Positions 22,817 through 34,538 of a stretch of 64,000 nt of DNA are shown here, piece after piece. The translations under genes and the position numbers were made by a program. This DNA comes from Phycomyces blakesleeanus NRRL 1555(-). Its lineage: Eukaryota; Mucoromycota; Mucoromycetes; Mucorales; Phycomycetaceae. Under the pieces are notes generated by a model. That model was not told where the DNA came from and did not search any database. It worked only from the letters and a program-made list of their open reading frames with translations. Numbering within the stretch: the first letter of the stretch is position 1; every line of letters starts with the position of its first letter. The stretch lies in NCBI RefSeq assembly GCF_001638985.1, contig NW_017265137.1, forward strand, positions 523,054-587,053. The letters are read 5' to 3'.

Positions 22817-24239
22817 TTAAAGTAATTCCATTTCTTGAAGAGAGGCACTCATTGATAGCCTTGTGGCTGATCTAATTACATCTGGACGGCAAGTATCTGG
22901 TTCCTTTACTGGGTTATCCATGTTGAGCTCATCTTCGATCAACGGAGATGGCCGAGGAAGAACAATGCTTTCATTATCTTCAAGTGTAGATGGTCGCCGA
23001 GAATTTGGGAACGAACTGCGCCGAGGTTTTTGAGTTGTTGTTGCTGATGTGTGTGTTTGTCGATGAGAAGGGTGGGTGTCTGGCACAAGAGACTGGCTAG
23101 CTTGTGGGCGAGGGTGTCTAGGATAAGCCTCGGGAGAAGGATCCCTAGGCTTGAGTGGAGTCTTTGATGAACATGAGAGAGTTGTTGATGGTGACTGACT
23201 ACCAGATCCAGGAGAATTGATGGCTGTTGTTGGCTGGTTAGTTTCACTAGGAAGATTTACCGAATTTCTACCAGCCTCCAAGTCGGGTGGCTCAACCCAT
23301 TCTGTAGGAATTATACAAGGAAACATGGTTCCTAGTTTGGCAGCTCTGTTGATCCATTTTGGAGCTGGCTTTTTTACTAGCCGTTGGACAAGTGTCTCTG
23401 TAAAATGATTACAATTACTACACACATATGCATATAAGAATGTTAGAAAATCCAAGAATTTAGACAAGATTCAGTTGTATTTTGTGTATGTACGTATGTA
23501 TGTATGTATGTATGTATGTATGTATTACTCAATTGTTCTTACCGAGTGAGCAAATTGTATGATGTTCCAATAAATTCTTTTGAAAGATCCTTGAGAACCT
23601 GCCCTATCGCCTCATCTGACAACTCGGTACAACCCATGTGGATCGATTGTCTAAATGATGTATGTTACCCATCATTTGCTCGCACAAAGTCTTTATTTAT
23701 TTATTTATTGATCTTACTCACTTGAACAATACACCCGGAGGACCAATTTTGGCTTCTACTACAAATACACCTGTAATGCCTTCATATTCATGACCTCCAA
23801 AACAATACTCATGGCCATGGATCTCTACTCCTGAATGATATATTCCTGGGGAGGAGAACAAACACACAAACAAACAAATACATGTTTAATATATTTAGTT
23901 ATTTTTCTTGTTCTGGATAAAATAATATATATATATATATTGAGCTATCATACCAACTCCAATGTGATGCCCCATGTTCGTCAACAGACTAGGTTGAAGC
24001 TGAATTCATCATCGCTTGTGTTTATTGTCTTTTCTTTCTCGTTCTTATATTTCTTTTATATATAAATGGCTTGATCGTTGGTTAAATGAACTTACCATAT
24101 CATACACATTAATAAACACTGAATAGCAAGTACATTAACAACCACTGAATGTATTCTAATGCGGTCTACCTTGACGCCTCTCATCAGGGGATGGCCTTGA
24201 GCCAGACTTTGTAAATGCATTCAAGACTGAAGCAAACAT
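22817..24239 (-). CDS. DeSI/PPPDE-family cysteine isopeptidase with long tail
   Basis: PPPDE (DeSI) proteins are cysteine proteases that act on SUMO or ubiquitin conjugates. Six exons join in frame on the minus strand: 24239-24170, 24118-24096 (only 23 nt), 23999-23954, 23845-23722, 23650-23543 and 23417-22817, giving 323 aa. The fold motifs appear in order: VFINVYDM, GVGIYHSGVEI, FGGHEYEGITG with the catalytic His (about residue 65), GPPGVLFK, IGTSYNLLTRNCNHF with the catalytic Cys (about residue 126), and WINRAAKLGTMFPCIIP. Both catalytic residues are kept. The last ~150 residues are Ser/Pro-rich and probably disordered. The start Met was chosen because it gives the phase needed for the microexon. 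Exon 1 is less certain than the rest. Confidence 0.87.
23474..23523. repeat. GTAT microsatellite in a DeSI intron
   Basis: About ten tandem GTAT units lie within the last intron of the DeSI-like gene. It is a simple sequence repeat, useful as a length-polymorphic marker. Confidence 0.8.
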
Positions 24240-24812
24240 TACGCAGAAAAGAGTTAAAACAAAAAAGAAAGGCGGAGATTTATTTGATTTGGGTTGTCTT
24301 TATCTCTTCCTTCTCTCTCTCTCTCTCTCTCTCTGTCTGTCTTTGACTGTCTGCCAACCTGTCTATCTGCTTGGCTAGCTGTGCCTTTTTCTGTTTTTGT
24401 ACTTTCTAGTTTTTATTTCTACTCTTGAGATTTGTTCTTTCTTTTACTATTACTACTGTCACCAGTGATTTATAAAATGGCTTACAAATATTCATTCTTG
24501 AATACAAATATCTATATATATATTTATATATTTATTTATTTAAAGCCTCTTGAGTGAATTGATTTTTTCTTTTAAATAATAATAATAATAATATATTTTT
24601 GGCTTCTTGTGTACAGAATTCTTCTCACCTCAACTCCAACCTCCTCCTTTTATTTGCTCTTCCTTTTTTTTTTCTTCTCTTCATTTCCCTATATATTTAA
24701 TTTATTTTATTTTATTTACAAGCGGTGGCATGGGGTGATATTCAATGTCCGCGTCAGAATAAAACAAGCGATCCATAAAATTTTTTAATTCATTTGTTTC
24801 CATTTCATCATC
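24240..24812. other. Divergent promoter region, DeSI-like gene and SERF
   Basis: Contains a CT-dinucleotide run (about 24312-24335), other pyrimidine-rich tracts and a small ATA repeat near 24578. Such pyrimidine tracts are common in fungal promoters. No RNA or ORF is supported. Confidence 0.4.
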
Positions 24813-25147
24813 ATGGCCCGTAGGTTACTCCCATTTCCGAAGCCTGTTCTTGTCTCATACTCTGCATAGGCGGTAACCAGAGAGAACAAGCTCGTGCAAA
24901 GAACCAGAAGAAGATGGCTGAAGCCAAGAAGGGCAAGACATCTCTCAACGGCCAGACCATCAATCAGAAGAAGGAGAGGTAATGTTTGGAATGTAGCTAT
25001 TCATTGTAATAATAATAATAGTATTAGTAGTAGAAATAAGAAGATTCTAAATTACTTTCTTTGTCTAGTGATGCTGCTATTATGCGTGCCAAGCAAGAAG
25101 CTGCTTTGGCCAAAAAGGAGCAGGAAAGCGCAGCAGGAAAGGCCTAA
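24813..25147 (+). CDS. SERF / 4F5 family small EDRK-rich protein
   Basis: SERF proteins are small, highly charged, conserved eukaryotic proteins that bind RNA and modulate amyloid aggregation. The gene is split into a 7-nt first exon (24813-24819, ATGGCCC), exon 2 (24870-24978) and exon 3 (25069-25147), giving 64 aa. Splicing creates the hallmark MARGNQREQARAKNQKK start, which no continuous frame provides. The rest is lysine- and glutamine-rich (KKGKTSLNGQTINQKKES then DAAIMRAKQEAALAKKE), as in the family. The tiny first exon makes the gene easy to miss. Confidence 0.9.
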
Positions 25148-26093
25148 TTGAAGAAGAACAAAAAGAAGAGATCGTTTCTTGTGCAGACTTTGGTTATTCC
25201 AAAAGAACCGAATTTATCCCACTTATTTTTCACCCCTCTTCAATCCCCCCATTACCCCCTCACTTTTTACTACCAACATTTTTGGAAGAAGAAAAAAAAC
25301 CTCAACAAGACCAACAATAGCAACAACAGCAAACAACAGCAAACAACAACAACAAAAAAAGGAGAGAGAAAGAGAGAAAATGGCGCTTCAAAATATTTGC
25401 CTCATTTTCTTCCTTTCTTTTTGATTTTTGTAACAATTGACTTGGCTCACCATTTTTTTTACGATGTATGTTTCTAGATCAACCAAAACATGTTTCCAAA
25501 AAGTATAAAAGAATCCTAAAAAAAAAGCAAACCAAGAAGAAATGATATATGTATATGTACACATATATATATACATATTGTGTTTGTGTGTGTGTATTGA
25601 TTGTGTTCTTTAGTCTGTGCCATATATTTGTTAATACTTGTACTTATTAGAATACTCGTATAAGTATGTATACAGTATATATAGATAGAACTACAAAGAC
25701 AGAGATAGATAGATCTATAGTTGGAGATTCATGTATGAATATGAATGTTTGGCAAAATTATTAATAAAGAAGTGTCCAAAGTACAGCGTAAAAAATAACG
25801 ATGCTCAGCTTGTCTACAGGCTTTATTTCCACATTTGTTTGTATTTCTGTTTCTTGTTTGATAAACTATCACTACCATCATTATTACCAGTATTACCAGT
25901 ATTACCAATATTACCATTATAATGATTAGTATCATTTACGTGGTATCTGCCCTATTTAAAATCCCCATTTGGGCATATTACGCTTTTATAGGTTACTAAA
26001 ATAGAATTACTTTCTTGTACTCTTCAAGAAAGAAAGAAAGAAATATATATATATTAAAAGGGAAAGCCTTGGCACAGCCTTATTCTGTTCAAA
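25148..26093. other. Intergenic between SERF and PSD
   Basis: The SERF 3' UTR, then CAACAA-type, TA, GATA-like and TTACCA microsatellites. The last forms an ATTACCAGT/ATTACCA run at about 25880-25920. Short open frames here are low-complexity and no gene is supported. Confidence 0.4.
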
Positions 26094-26204
26094 ATGTCAC
26101 CAATCAAACTATCATTCCGGCCTGTGGTACGAGCAATCCAATCGCTTTATAAGACCAACAGCAGCGACAAAAAAATATCTCCTTTCTTTGTCAACAGCCA
26201 TTAA
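26094..26204 (+). other. Upstream ORF resembling a mitochondrial presequence
   Basis: An ATG opens 36 codons (MSPIKLSFRPVVRAIQSL...) that are rich in Ser, Arg and Lys and almost free of acidic residues, then ends at TAA (26202-26204). It is in the same frame as the PSD start at 26232, nine codons further on. It could be a regulatory uORF, a lost or conditional targeting peptide joined by readthrough, or chance. No GT-AG intron is seen that would remove the stop. Confidence 0.4.
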
Positions 26205-26231
26205 ATTAAACAATCGAACACCAAACGCAAG

Positions 26232-28033
26232 ATGCTCACACCAGAATACGAGGATATCACTCAAAACGAGCTAGTAGAACAACACATCAAAGACAACGAC
26301 ACAGAGGGTCTAGGAAATGTAAAATAAAAAATTGATAGAAACCAAATAATTAATCGTGTTGGTGTTGGCTATAGGATCTCTCTATAGCAATCGATAAAAC
26401 AGAGCAAGGCAATTGCAGTAAGTCAAAGCATTTATATATATATATATATATATTACATCACATTACAGATTACAATGTCTGCTGTTCCAAGTCCCTTTCT
26501 CAATACCAAATATTACTATTTCTATTGCTATTGCTATAACTATTATTAATATTGTTATTGTTATTGTTATTGTTATTATTAAAAGTGGAAGGAGGTATAC
26601 ATACTCCTTCAGGTCAACTACCAAAACACTGGTACAGTCGTAAATTGACCGGCTGGATCCATTCCCATCTTTTACCCGAAAGCTTCAAGACAGCAGTTGA
26701 GAAGAGATACGGAGTATTTTTAGTTGTTCGCAAGGTAAACCATCGACAAATTATTAAATAAATCCATCGATAAATAGGATCTTTTTATTAAAATATATAC
26801 TTTTATTTAAAATTAATTTTTTTTAAAAAAAGACAGGAGAATACCATTATGAAGAAATGCCAATGTACACACGCATTGGCATGCATATGCTCTTTGCAGG
26901 CTATTATCAGGGAAAATGCAAGTAACCTAATAATCCAAAATTACACTTAAGAATCATAGCTGTCCTAAAGTAATTTTTGGATAAAGGATTAAACTTTTTT
27001 ATTTATATTTATATTTATTTAGTGGTGGAGACTGAAACGATGAAAAAACTATTCTTAATCGAAACTATCCGTCAGGGTGCCTATTTTACCGATCCCAAGT
27101 CTGTATCACAAATCCCATCATTCGTGGAACACTATGGAATCAATATGAATGATTATGTTAAGCCAGCCCTGGATTCCTATTCAAATTTTAACGATTTTTT
27201 TACCCGAGCCATTCGTCCTTCGGTCCGACCCATAGCCTCCCCAGAAGACTCTGTAAGTAATTTGTTATACATAATTATGATATACAAACCGTAGCCTTTG
27301 ACTAATATTCTATTACTCACCAAATAATAACAATAATCGTAGAGTATCTTTGTGTCAGCCGCAGACTCACGTCTTGGTGTGTTCTCTTCGGTTGAAAAGG
27401 CAACCGAATTCTGGATCAAAGGTAAAAAATTCACGCTTCACAACTTCTTGCAAGACGCGAAATTGGCAGACCAGCTCGAGGGTGGGTCAATGGCCATATT
27501 TCGTTTGGCTCCTCAGGACTATCATAGATGGCATGCCCCTGCCGATGGTGAGATTGAATCGATCCAGACCGTCGCAGGAACTTATTACACAGGTATGAAA
27601 ACATATATATTATTATACTATATTGGTTTGTCAAACTCATTATTCAAATATCCTTTTATATATATATATATATATACTAAATAAATAAATAGTAAATCCT
27701 TGTGTGGTCAAGGAAGATGTCAATGTATTTACGGAAAACCACAGACAAATCTTGACATTTAGACACCCACTGGGATTTAACTATGCTGTGGTTCCTATTG
27801 GTGCATTATTGGTTGGATCGATTGTTCTTTCCGAAAATACAGTGGTCGGAAAATCTCTAAAAAAGGGAGACGAGATGGGATACTTCCAGTACGGTGGCTC
27901 CACAGTGGCCGTCATTTTCCCCAAAAATAGTGTGGAGTGGGATAGTGACTTGCTCAAAACATCCAAGAGCTCTTTGGAGACCAAGGTGAACATGGGTGAA
28001 CACATCGGTCGATTGAACACAGATGCACTGTAA
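26232..28033 (+). CDS. Phosphatidylserine decarboxylase
   Basis: Converts phosphatidylserine to phosphatidylethanolamine; the proenzyme cleaves itself to make a pyruvoyl cofactor. Seven exons give 394 aa: 26232-26318, 26375-26417, 26586-26734, 26833-26917, 27023-27252, 27343-27592 and 27693-28033. Family motifs include TDPKSVSQIPSF, the FNDFFTRAIRP block, AADSRLGVF, FRLAPQDYHRWHAP with the catalytic His, and PIGALLVGSI. The autocleavage site is GGSTV near residue 345 (YFQYGGSTVAVIF). The fourth intron (26918-27022) uses a GC-AG pair with the classic GCAAGT donor; a GT donor there breaks the frame. No C2 domain, transmembrane segment or presequence is present after the chosen start, so the location is uncertain. 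It resembles short fungal PSDs rather than canonical Psd1. Confidence 0.9.
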
Positions 28034-28328
28034 AAAAAATCAATTTTAAAATTCCTAAGAATGTAACTCTATAACCAAAACAACAAATCAAAAGCACAAT
28101 AAAAATATTTGATTCGTTCATATAGTAAAATAGTATGCTATAATGCGGCTTTCTTAATGGATATTCAAGGTGTTTGATTTTTTATATATAGTATTCAGCC
28201 TTTAATATGCCTTTTAATTATTATTATTATTATTATTATTTCTTATAAAATATACAGTATATATTCTCTTGTTAGCTCTCTATTTCTATCTTTCTTTGTG
28301 CGTATGGTATGCTAATTTGAGACGAGTA
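28034..28328. other. Convergent spacer, PSD and Ecm33-like gene
   Basis: AT-rich 3' flanks of two converging genes with an ATT microsatellite at about 28218-28241. Nothing else is seen. Confidence 0.35.
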
Positions 28329-29725
28329 TTAAAGTAGAAAGCTTAAAGCTATACAAGACACAAGACCACTCCAATATCCTTTGTACAATGATCCTATTCC
28401 AACCCCATCACTTGTGTCTTTGGGTTTGTCGGTCTTGTTAGTTTCATCAAGTATAGACATATTTGACTTGCATGAGAATACATGTCCCTTGATTACGCTT
28501 GCTTTTAACTTGTTGATATCATCGCATTGGAATTTAGAGCTGCTTGTCTGAAGAGACATACCACCACGAACCTAAATACATATAAAAAAAAACCAAGGTT
28601 TAGTTATTCTAGAGCTTTTTAAACCTATTGAAAAATATAGATAACGAATGATATCTTGTGTATGTGTATGTGTATGTATGTTTTCTCTTTTTGCTTACAT
28701 CGTGTAAATCAGAAAATTTAATGGAATCAAATGAACCCAATATGTCGACCGTGCCATTGACTCTCTCCAGTTTTGGAAAACTGTCTAGGCTACTAATTTT
28801 TGGGTTTTTGGCTACCAATAGTGCACCTCCTAATTGGGTAAGAGATGGCATTGACATGGTGGACAACTGGGAATTATTGGTGATCGAAAGACCTCCTTCT
28901 ACTTGTTGAAGTTGAGGAAGTGATAGATTCGTAAAAGTGTTTGAAACGAATGAAAGGTCTCCACTTGCATGCGAAAGATGGCCGAGAGAAACACCTGCCA
29001 GGTCTCGAAAATCTCCTTGTTGAATAGTATCCATAGAAGCCAGCTATATATATATATATATATATGTAAAGCTTGGTTAGTCAACATTGAACTAGTTTGT
29101 CATATTAAACACACTTTACATTTAGATTCAGAGTGGGGGCATTTGCTAGGACGGATAGTGCATAAGTAACATGTGTAAGGTTTCCTAGCTCGATTGAATT
29201 GAGATAAGTGTTTCCTGCCAGAGTGAGGTGCGCTATTTTTGTTGCATAGATGCCCTTGATGGATGTGGCTGTCGTGTCTGTGACAGACAGGGAGTTGATT
29301 TGCACCAACCCTGCTGGAAAAGCAACATCTTTGATGGAAGGGTGGACCAAGACCTCAAATGTACCAACTCGGCTCAACTTCGGCATGCTGATGTCGGTCA
29401 GTCTCTTGTTGCTGTCCAATAAGAACCGGCCGTGTATGGTATGGAGATCAGGGAGAGAAAGGTGTAGAAGCTCGGTGTTGCCGATCAAGGCCAGGTTTCC
29501 TTCGATGGTCTCGACACCGTGTACTACAAGATCTGTGGCCGTGCAGTTGCTTACATTGATAGTACCCTTGTAGAACTTACAGGCCGATATTTGATCCAGT
29601 TCAGTCTGAGATTTTACCTGGATACTCTTGGTACAGTCTGTAACTTGGGCTGTGACTAGCGTGCTCATAAAAGCCAAGAGAAACATTATCCCAATCGAAG
29701 AGCACAATGATTGATAGATTAACAT
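28329..29725 (-). CDS. Ecm33/Sps2-like GPI-anchored cell-wall protein
   Basis: Ecm33-family proteins are GPI-anchored surface glycoproteins needed for normal cell-wall structure. Three exons on the minus strand (29725-29120, 29043-28699, 28571-28329) give 397 aa. The N-terminus is a signal peptide (SIGIMFLLAFMSTLVTAQ). Two receptor-L-domain-like leucine-rich blocks follow (VETIEGNLALIGNTEL, VEGGLSITNNSQLSTM, LGGALLVAKNPKISSL), with many N-glycosylation sequons. The C-terminus has a short hydrophobic tail (LVSCIALSFLL) after small residues that could serve as the GPI attachment site. Upstream in-frame methionines as far as 29902 are rejected because they precede the signal peptide with low-complexity sequence. 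Confidence 0.88.
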
Positions 29726-32318
29726 TGGTAGGTCAAGATTACAGTGTTTGTATGTGTGTGTATGTATATATGCTTTAGGTTCTAGTATTATAATAGTAGT
29801 AGTAATAGTAATAATACAAAAAAAATAGAGACGAACAAGAAGTGAATTTATGGAGATAGGTGTAATATAGTTTGATTCGATAAAGTCAATAAGCAAACTC
29901 AAAATTAATAAAATATAATAAAATATAATATAATATTGCTGATGATGATGATTATGATTATGATGATGATGATTATGATGGTGATAACAGTAAGAATAAC
30001 AATCGTTCTTTGGATACCTTGTATTATGTAGACTTTTTTAATGCATTCCATAAACTATAGAAAGCGATAGTTATCCCTCATATTTCAGGGAAGGATATTG
30101 AGAGAAATTATTCATAATTTTAACTAAAGGTAGCCAAAACCCCTCTACTGCCTAGTATTATATTATTTTATATTATGTTTACTAATATTAATACTGATAC
30201 TATTAGTATTAGTATTATGGTTTCGTCTTTTTTTTTAAAGATAAAAAAAAATAGGAGACCGATATCCTTTGTGGCCTTCTTGTTCCTCGTTTTTAGAATT
30301 TTCATAATTGCTAAATGATGAAACCAAATAAAGTTATATTGAATCCATGACCCTTTCTAACCTATCCTCTTTGATATTTGCATTGATTAAAACAAGAATA
30401 AAATCTATTCAAGATACCTTTAAGAACAACATTCTAAAAGGCTTAAGCAGCTAGATTAGTATCCTTCTTATTATCTTTACAATCGTCTAATCATAAAATA
30501 TTTTTCATTAGAGTCGTTCTTTTTGAATAATAATAATTATTATCTCTGTTTCTTTATCTCTTAAAGCCTCCCTTCTTCTTCATCCTACTCCTTCTCCTTT
30601 TGATTTTTATTATTATTCTTTCAAGCTTTTTTTTGTGCCGTTTCTAATTCTATTGGAAATGATTTGCTTTATTTGCACTGCACGGACCCTTTGGGATATA
30701 TTTGAAGGGTTTTGAAGCCCCTTTATTCCTTTATTCCTTTCTTTCTCCTTCTAAAGGTGCGTTTACACAAGGGCCATTTCATTTGGCTTGATCAAAAAAA
30801 GCTTACAAACCAAAAGGTCAAATCAAATAATAGATGAATTATAATTATTAGTCTGAAATCCAGATATTACAACAGAATTCATGTATTAATACAACCCCAT
30901 AACAACAAATCGTTTTATACCCTTTCTTTCCCTTTATTTTTATTTTCGTTTCGTTTTGTTTTGACTACCATTATTATTATTTAAGGGAAACTGGATCTAT
31001 AGTATTGATTAAAGTACATTCGCTATTCACAAAGATAATTAAATTAAATTTAAAACACACGAGTTTCTTGATTCATTAATGCATACAAATTATTTCTCTG
31101 AAAATAATTAAATAAATACATAGATACATACATATCAACCGATATTAATATTCAAGTAAAAGATTTATTTTTATAAATATCATATTAGTTTCTGTCTAAA
31201 TATATAAATCTATGCTCAAAAACAAGAAATGAATAATTGTTAGACGGGTGTTGTAAGTTTTATTAAATTCGCAACACATTTCTCAAAAAGATAGTTGCCC
31301 AATTGTTATTGTTTTCATTCGAATATTTTGATCCTAGATTTAATGTGCAAATTTAATAAAAGAATAAATAAAGTCCCTGTCTTTTAGTTGCTGTTGTTGC
31401 TTTTGCTGAATACATATTGTTGTATAAGAAAAAACAGAATAGAAAGAAGAGGAAAAGGAAGGAAGGAAGTAGAGGATAGATAAAAGGGATTGTTGCTAAT
31501 ATGTATAAATAAAATACGTGTGTATAGAATCGAATCTAATTTAATCTAATCAAAGCAAGCCCTCAGTTTGTTGAAAATAAAGCGTAATTAAAGAGGGCTA
31601 GAATAAATCAATTGGATATTCTATTTATCTTTAGAGGGAGGGATGTTTTAAAGCAAAATAAAGGGCTTCTTCAAAGGTTTAACTTTCTCTTTGATCAAAG
31701 GTTGAAAATTTAGCAGTAGTTCTTTTATGGATCTTTTATTAGTTTTTTTTTTATTTTATAAAAACAGCCTTGATAATCTAAGAAAGCTTTTTAAAATTGA
31801 CTGTGTACCTTCGCTATTAGAATCAACAAGTGATATATACATATACAATTATTCTATTATTAAATTATATGCTACTATTAAAAAAATAAGGGGAGAGACT
31901 TAAGAAGGATATTTTTCCTAGCCTTTTTTTTGCTCCAGTACTGTTCGTATAAATATCAGATGTTGGTTTCTAGGAATTATTTAATACAAGAGTATTTACC
32001 ACTAGCGAACAGAATAGTAAGCAAAAACCATAACTACTTGGCTTTGAGGTTATCAAAGAAGATATAATTGCTATACAGTATATAACATACAACAACAGTA
32101 AAAAGAGAAAGAGAAAATTCAAAAGAACTGGCGGATGTTTAAATATTTACTTTGAATGCAAAGATCTTCCTCTCTCTCTCTTTTATTCTTCCATATTTTA
32201 CCCCTTTGCGGTGGCTTATGTGACTTGTTCTTTTGCTCAGATTGAGAAAACCTTAGCAATCCCGCCTAAAAACCGACGATCGATTCATTCTCTTCTTCTT
32301 CTTTAATTCAATTTCCAC
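29726..32318. other. 2.6-kb divergent intergenic region
   Basis: Lies between the divergent Ecm33-like gene and UTP11. It holds GAT/GATTAT (about 29940-29985) and TA-rich microsatellites and pyrimidine tracts near 30550-30620, and is otherwise plain AT-rich DNA. No ORF or RNA gene is supported. The GC-richer last 120 bases before 32319 are probably the UTP11 promoter. Confidence 0.45.
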
Positions 32319-33698
32319 ATGTCTTCGACACTTCGCAATTCAGTCCAGCGACGCAATCATAAAGAGCGTGGCCAGTTGGCCGGCCGTCAGCATTTCGGTT
32401 TGCTAGAAAAGAAGAAAGATTACAAGCTTCGTGCCAAAGATTACCACAGCAAACAAAACAGACTCAAGGCTCTGCGAGACAAGGCCTTGTTTAGAAATCC
32501 CGATGAATTCTACTTTAAGATGATTAACTCCAAAACAAAGGTAACATAAATGTATATTTCTCAAAAAATACATGTATTTAATATATAGACAAGACTATAA
32601 CTAAATGAATAAATGAATAAATGAAAAATAAAACATAATTGGTGTAAATTGTCACTTATTCTTGGTTCTTACTATTATTCTTTTTTTTCATTCTTTAACA
32701 AACAAACAAAAAGGGTGGTGTTCACATTAAAGAACGTAATGAACAGCTGCCTCATGAGATGATTCAGTTAATGAAGTCTCAGGACAAAAACTATATTAAA
32801 CTTCAGCGGGATATTAGTAAAAAGGTAAGCACAAAAACATTGGTGTATATATATAAAAGACAAGAAAGGTTTTATTGATACAAAAAAGAATGAATAGAAA
32901 ATGGAAAAATTACAAGAGTCAATTCATTTCTTGGACGATGAGATTGAGGCAGACGAGGACGATGAAGATGATGAAGAGGAAGATGAACAGGCAGTCAAGA
33001 AAAAGACAAATCATATTGTATTTGTGGATTCTGAGAAGCAAGGTATAAAGAGAGAAAGAGAGAAAGAGAGAAAGAGAGTGTATATGCGTGTGCGTGTGCG
33101 TGTGTGTGCGTGTGTGTGCGTGTGTGTGCGTGTGGATGAGTCGATGAGTTTTTATGGCTAGATTATGGTTTTGGATCGAATTTCTTACATGTATTGTTTG
33201 TGTAGTAAAACAGTTCGACCCTGCTAAACATCTCGATACATTCCCTGAACTTGTTAACCGTAAATTCAACCGGCCGCGTATCGATACACTGAGAAAGACA
33301 ACATTTGCCAATCTAGAGGACAAAAAGGAGATCAAGGTCAGTTTGGTTTATTAGTTTTCTCGTTTTAATTGGTGGAGTCGGCTCGATGAAGGGACTAAGC
33401 GAAATGATTGATTATGTAGGAGCTCAAGCGTGAAAGAGAAAAGAAATATATGGAATTGGCATCCAGATCAAAGCGTGAGGAAGAACTTGCTCGGGTGGAA
33501 CGTGAATTGCAGATACAAAAAGCTCTTCAGGTAAAAAAAAAATCAAAAAAATATATACATATTCTTAAGTTAATAAAGGAGATATTTAACATTTTTATAA
33601 TTAAATTGCATAAATAGCAAAAGGGCAAGAAGACTAAGGTGGGTGTGGACAAGCATGGATTGGCAGTATACAAGTGGGCTGCTCAGCGTAAGAAATAA
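32319..33698 (+). CDS. UTP11: Utp11, U3 snoRNP/SSU processome component
   Basis: Utp11 is a small-subunit processome protein required for 18S pre-rRNA processing in the nucleolus. Six exons (32319-32540, 32714-32824, 32898-33042, 33206-33336, 33420-33530, 33618-33698) give 266 aa, the family length. The N-terminal signature is unmistakable: [52 protein letters not shown] central acidic run ([10 protein letters not shown]) and a basic C-terminus ([18 protein letters not shown]) follow. All introns have canonical GT-AG ends. The third intron carries a TG/CG-dinucleotide repeat (about 33080-33135) close to the gene's middle. Confidence 0.95.
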
Positions 33699-34035
33699 AG
33701 ATCGTAAAAGAAAAGGAAGAAAATATATGACAACTTCAAAAATAAATAAAAATTGTACACATACATAAATATAAGCATAAACATAAATATATACATATAT
33801 ATATACACCATCATTAACCTGTTCTTGAACCATTTGTGCAGTCAAGTATATTTTGCTCGAAACTTAAACAAATAAGAATACGTCAGCAATAAGCAAGTTT
33901 AAATACATATTTTTTTTTGAAACAGAAGTCCCCTAATTCTTTTTGTGATTTCTGTTTCATTTTAAGCTTTGTGACTCGATGTTACTTCACGACAAAATGG
34001 TAAACGATACAAAGAAACATCTTTAGTATTATATA
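33699..34035. other. UTP11 downstream region
   Basis: AT-rich 3' flank with TA repeats and a T-run near 33910. No gene is seen. Confidence 0.35.
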
Positions 34036-34398
34036 TCATTCAGAGAACTTTAATAAATCTGAGCCTGTCACAGCTCCATACAAACAAAAAAAATTAGTAT
34101 TATTATCAAAAAAAAACTTGCTAGAGAAAATTCTTTTATTTGATATTCACGGGAGAATATTTAAATGACATAAATGGTTACAAATGTGTACGGAATTGTT
34201 GATAGGCTCAGATGAATTTAAAGTATGAATGAGCAAATGATTACCAGTTAGCCATGGCGTAATAATAATTAATAAATGCGTTTTATATTTCGAGAAGTAG
34301 CAAATTATTGCGCAAAAATAAGCATTTGACACAAAAGCTGTTGTAATTGTTTGTATGGAGCTGTGACAGGCTCAGATTTATTAAAGTTCTCTGAATGA
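34036..34398. mobile_element. 363-bp TIR element with ~50-bp perfect ends
   Basis: The first ~50 bases (TCATTCAGAGAAC through TCTGAGCCTGTCACAG to CCATACAAACA) recur as a perfect inverted copy at 34349-34398. The interior is AT-rich and non-coding. It is a MITE-like DNA element lying about 100 bp from the 3' end of the LINE. No clear target duplication could be defined: the flanks read ATA and GTA. Confidence 0.8.
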
Positions 34399-34538
34399 GT
34401 AGGGCAAAAGAGAAAATTACAACATTTGTTTTGAGGGTTTATGGGGGTTATTTGATGTTTTTGGCTTTTTGGTTTTTGACTTGTTTTTGTGTGATTTAAA
34501 CTTTTTTTTTTTTTTTTTGTTAAAATGTTAATGTGGTG

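Noticed and set aside
32901..33335. Minus-strand open frame of 138 codons across UTP11.
   Set aside because: It is antisense to UTP11 exons and a TG/CA repeat; composition is low-complexity with no domain.
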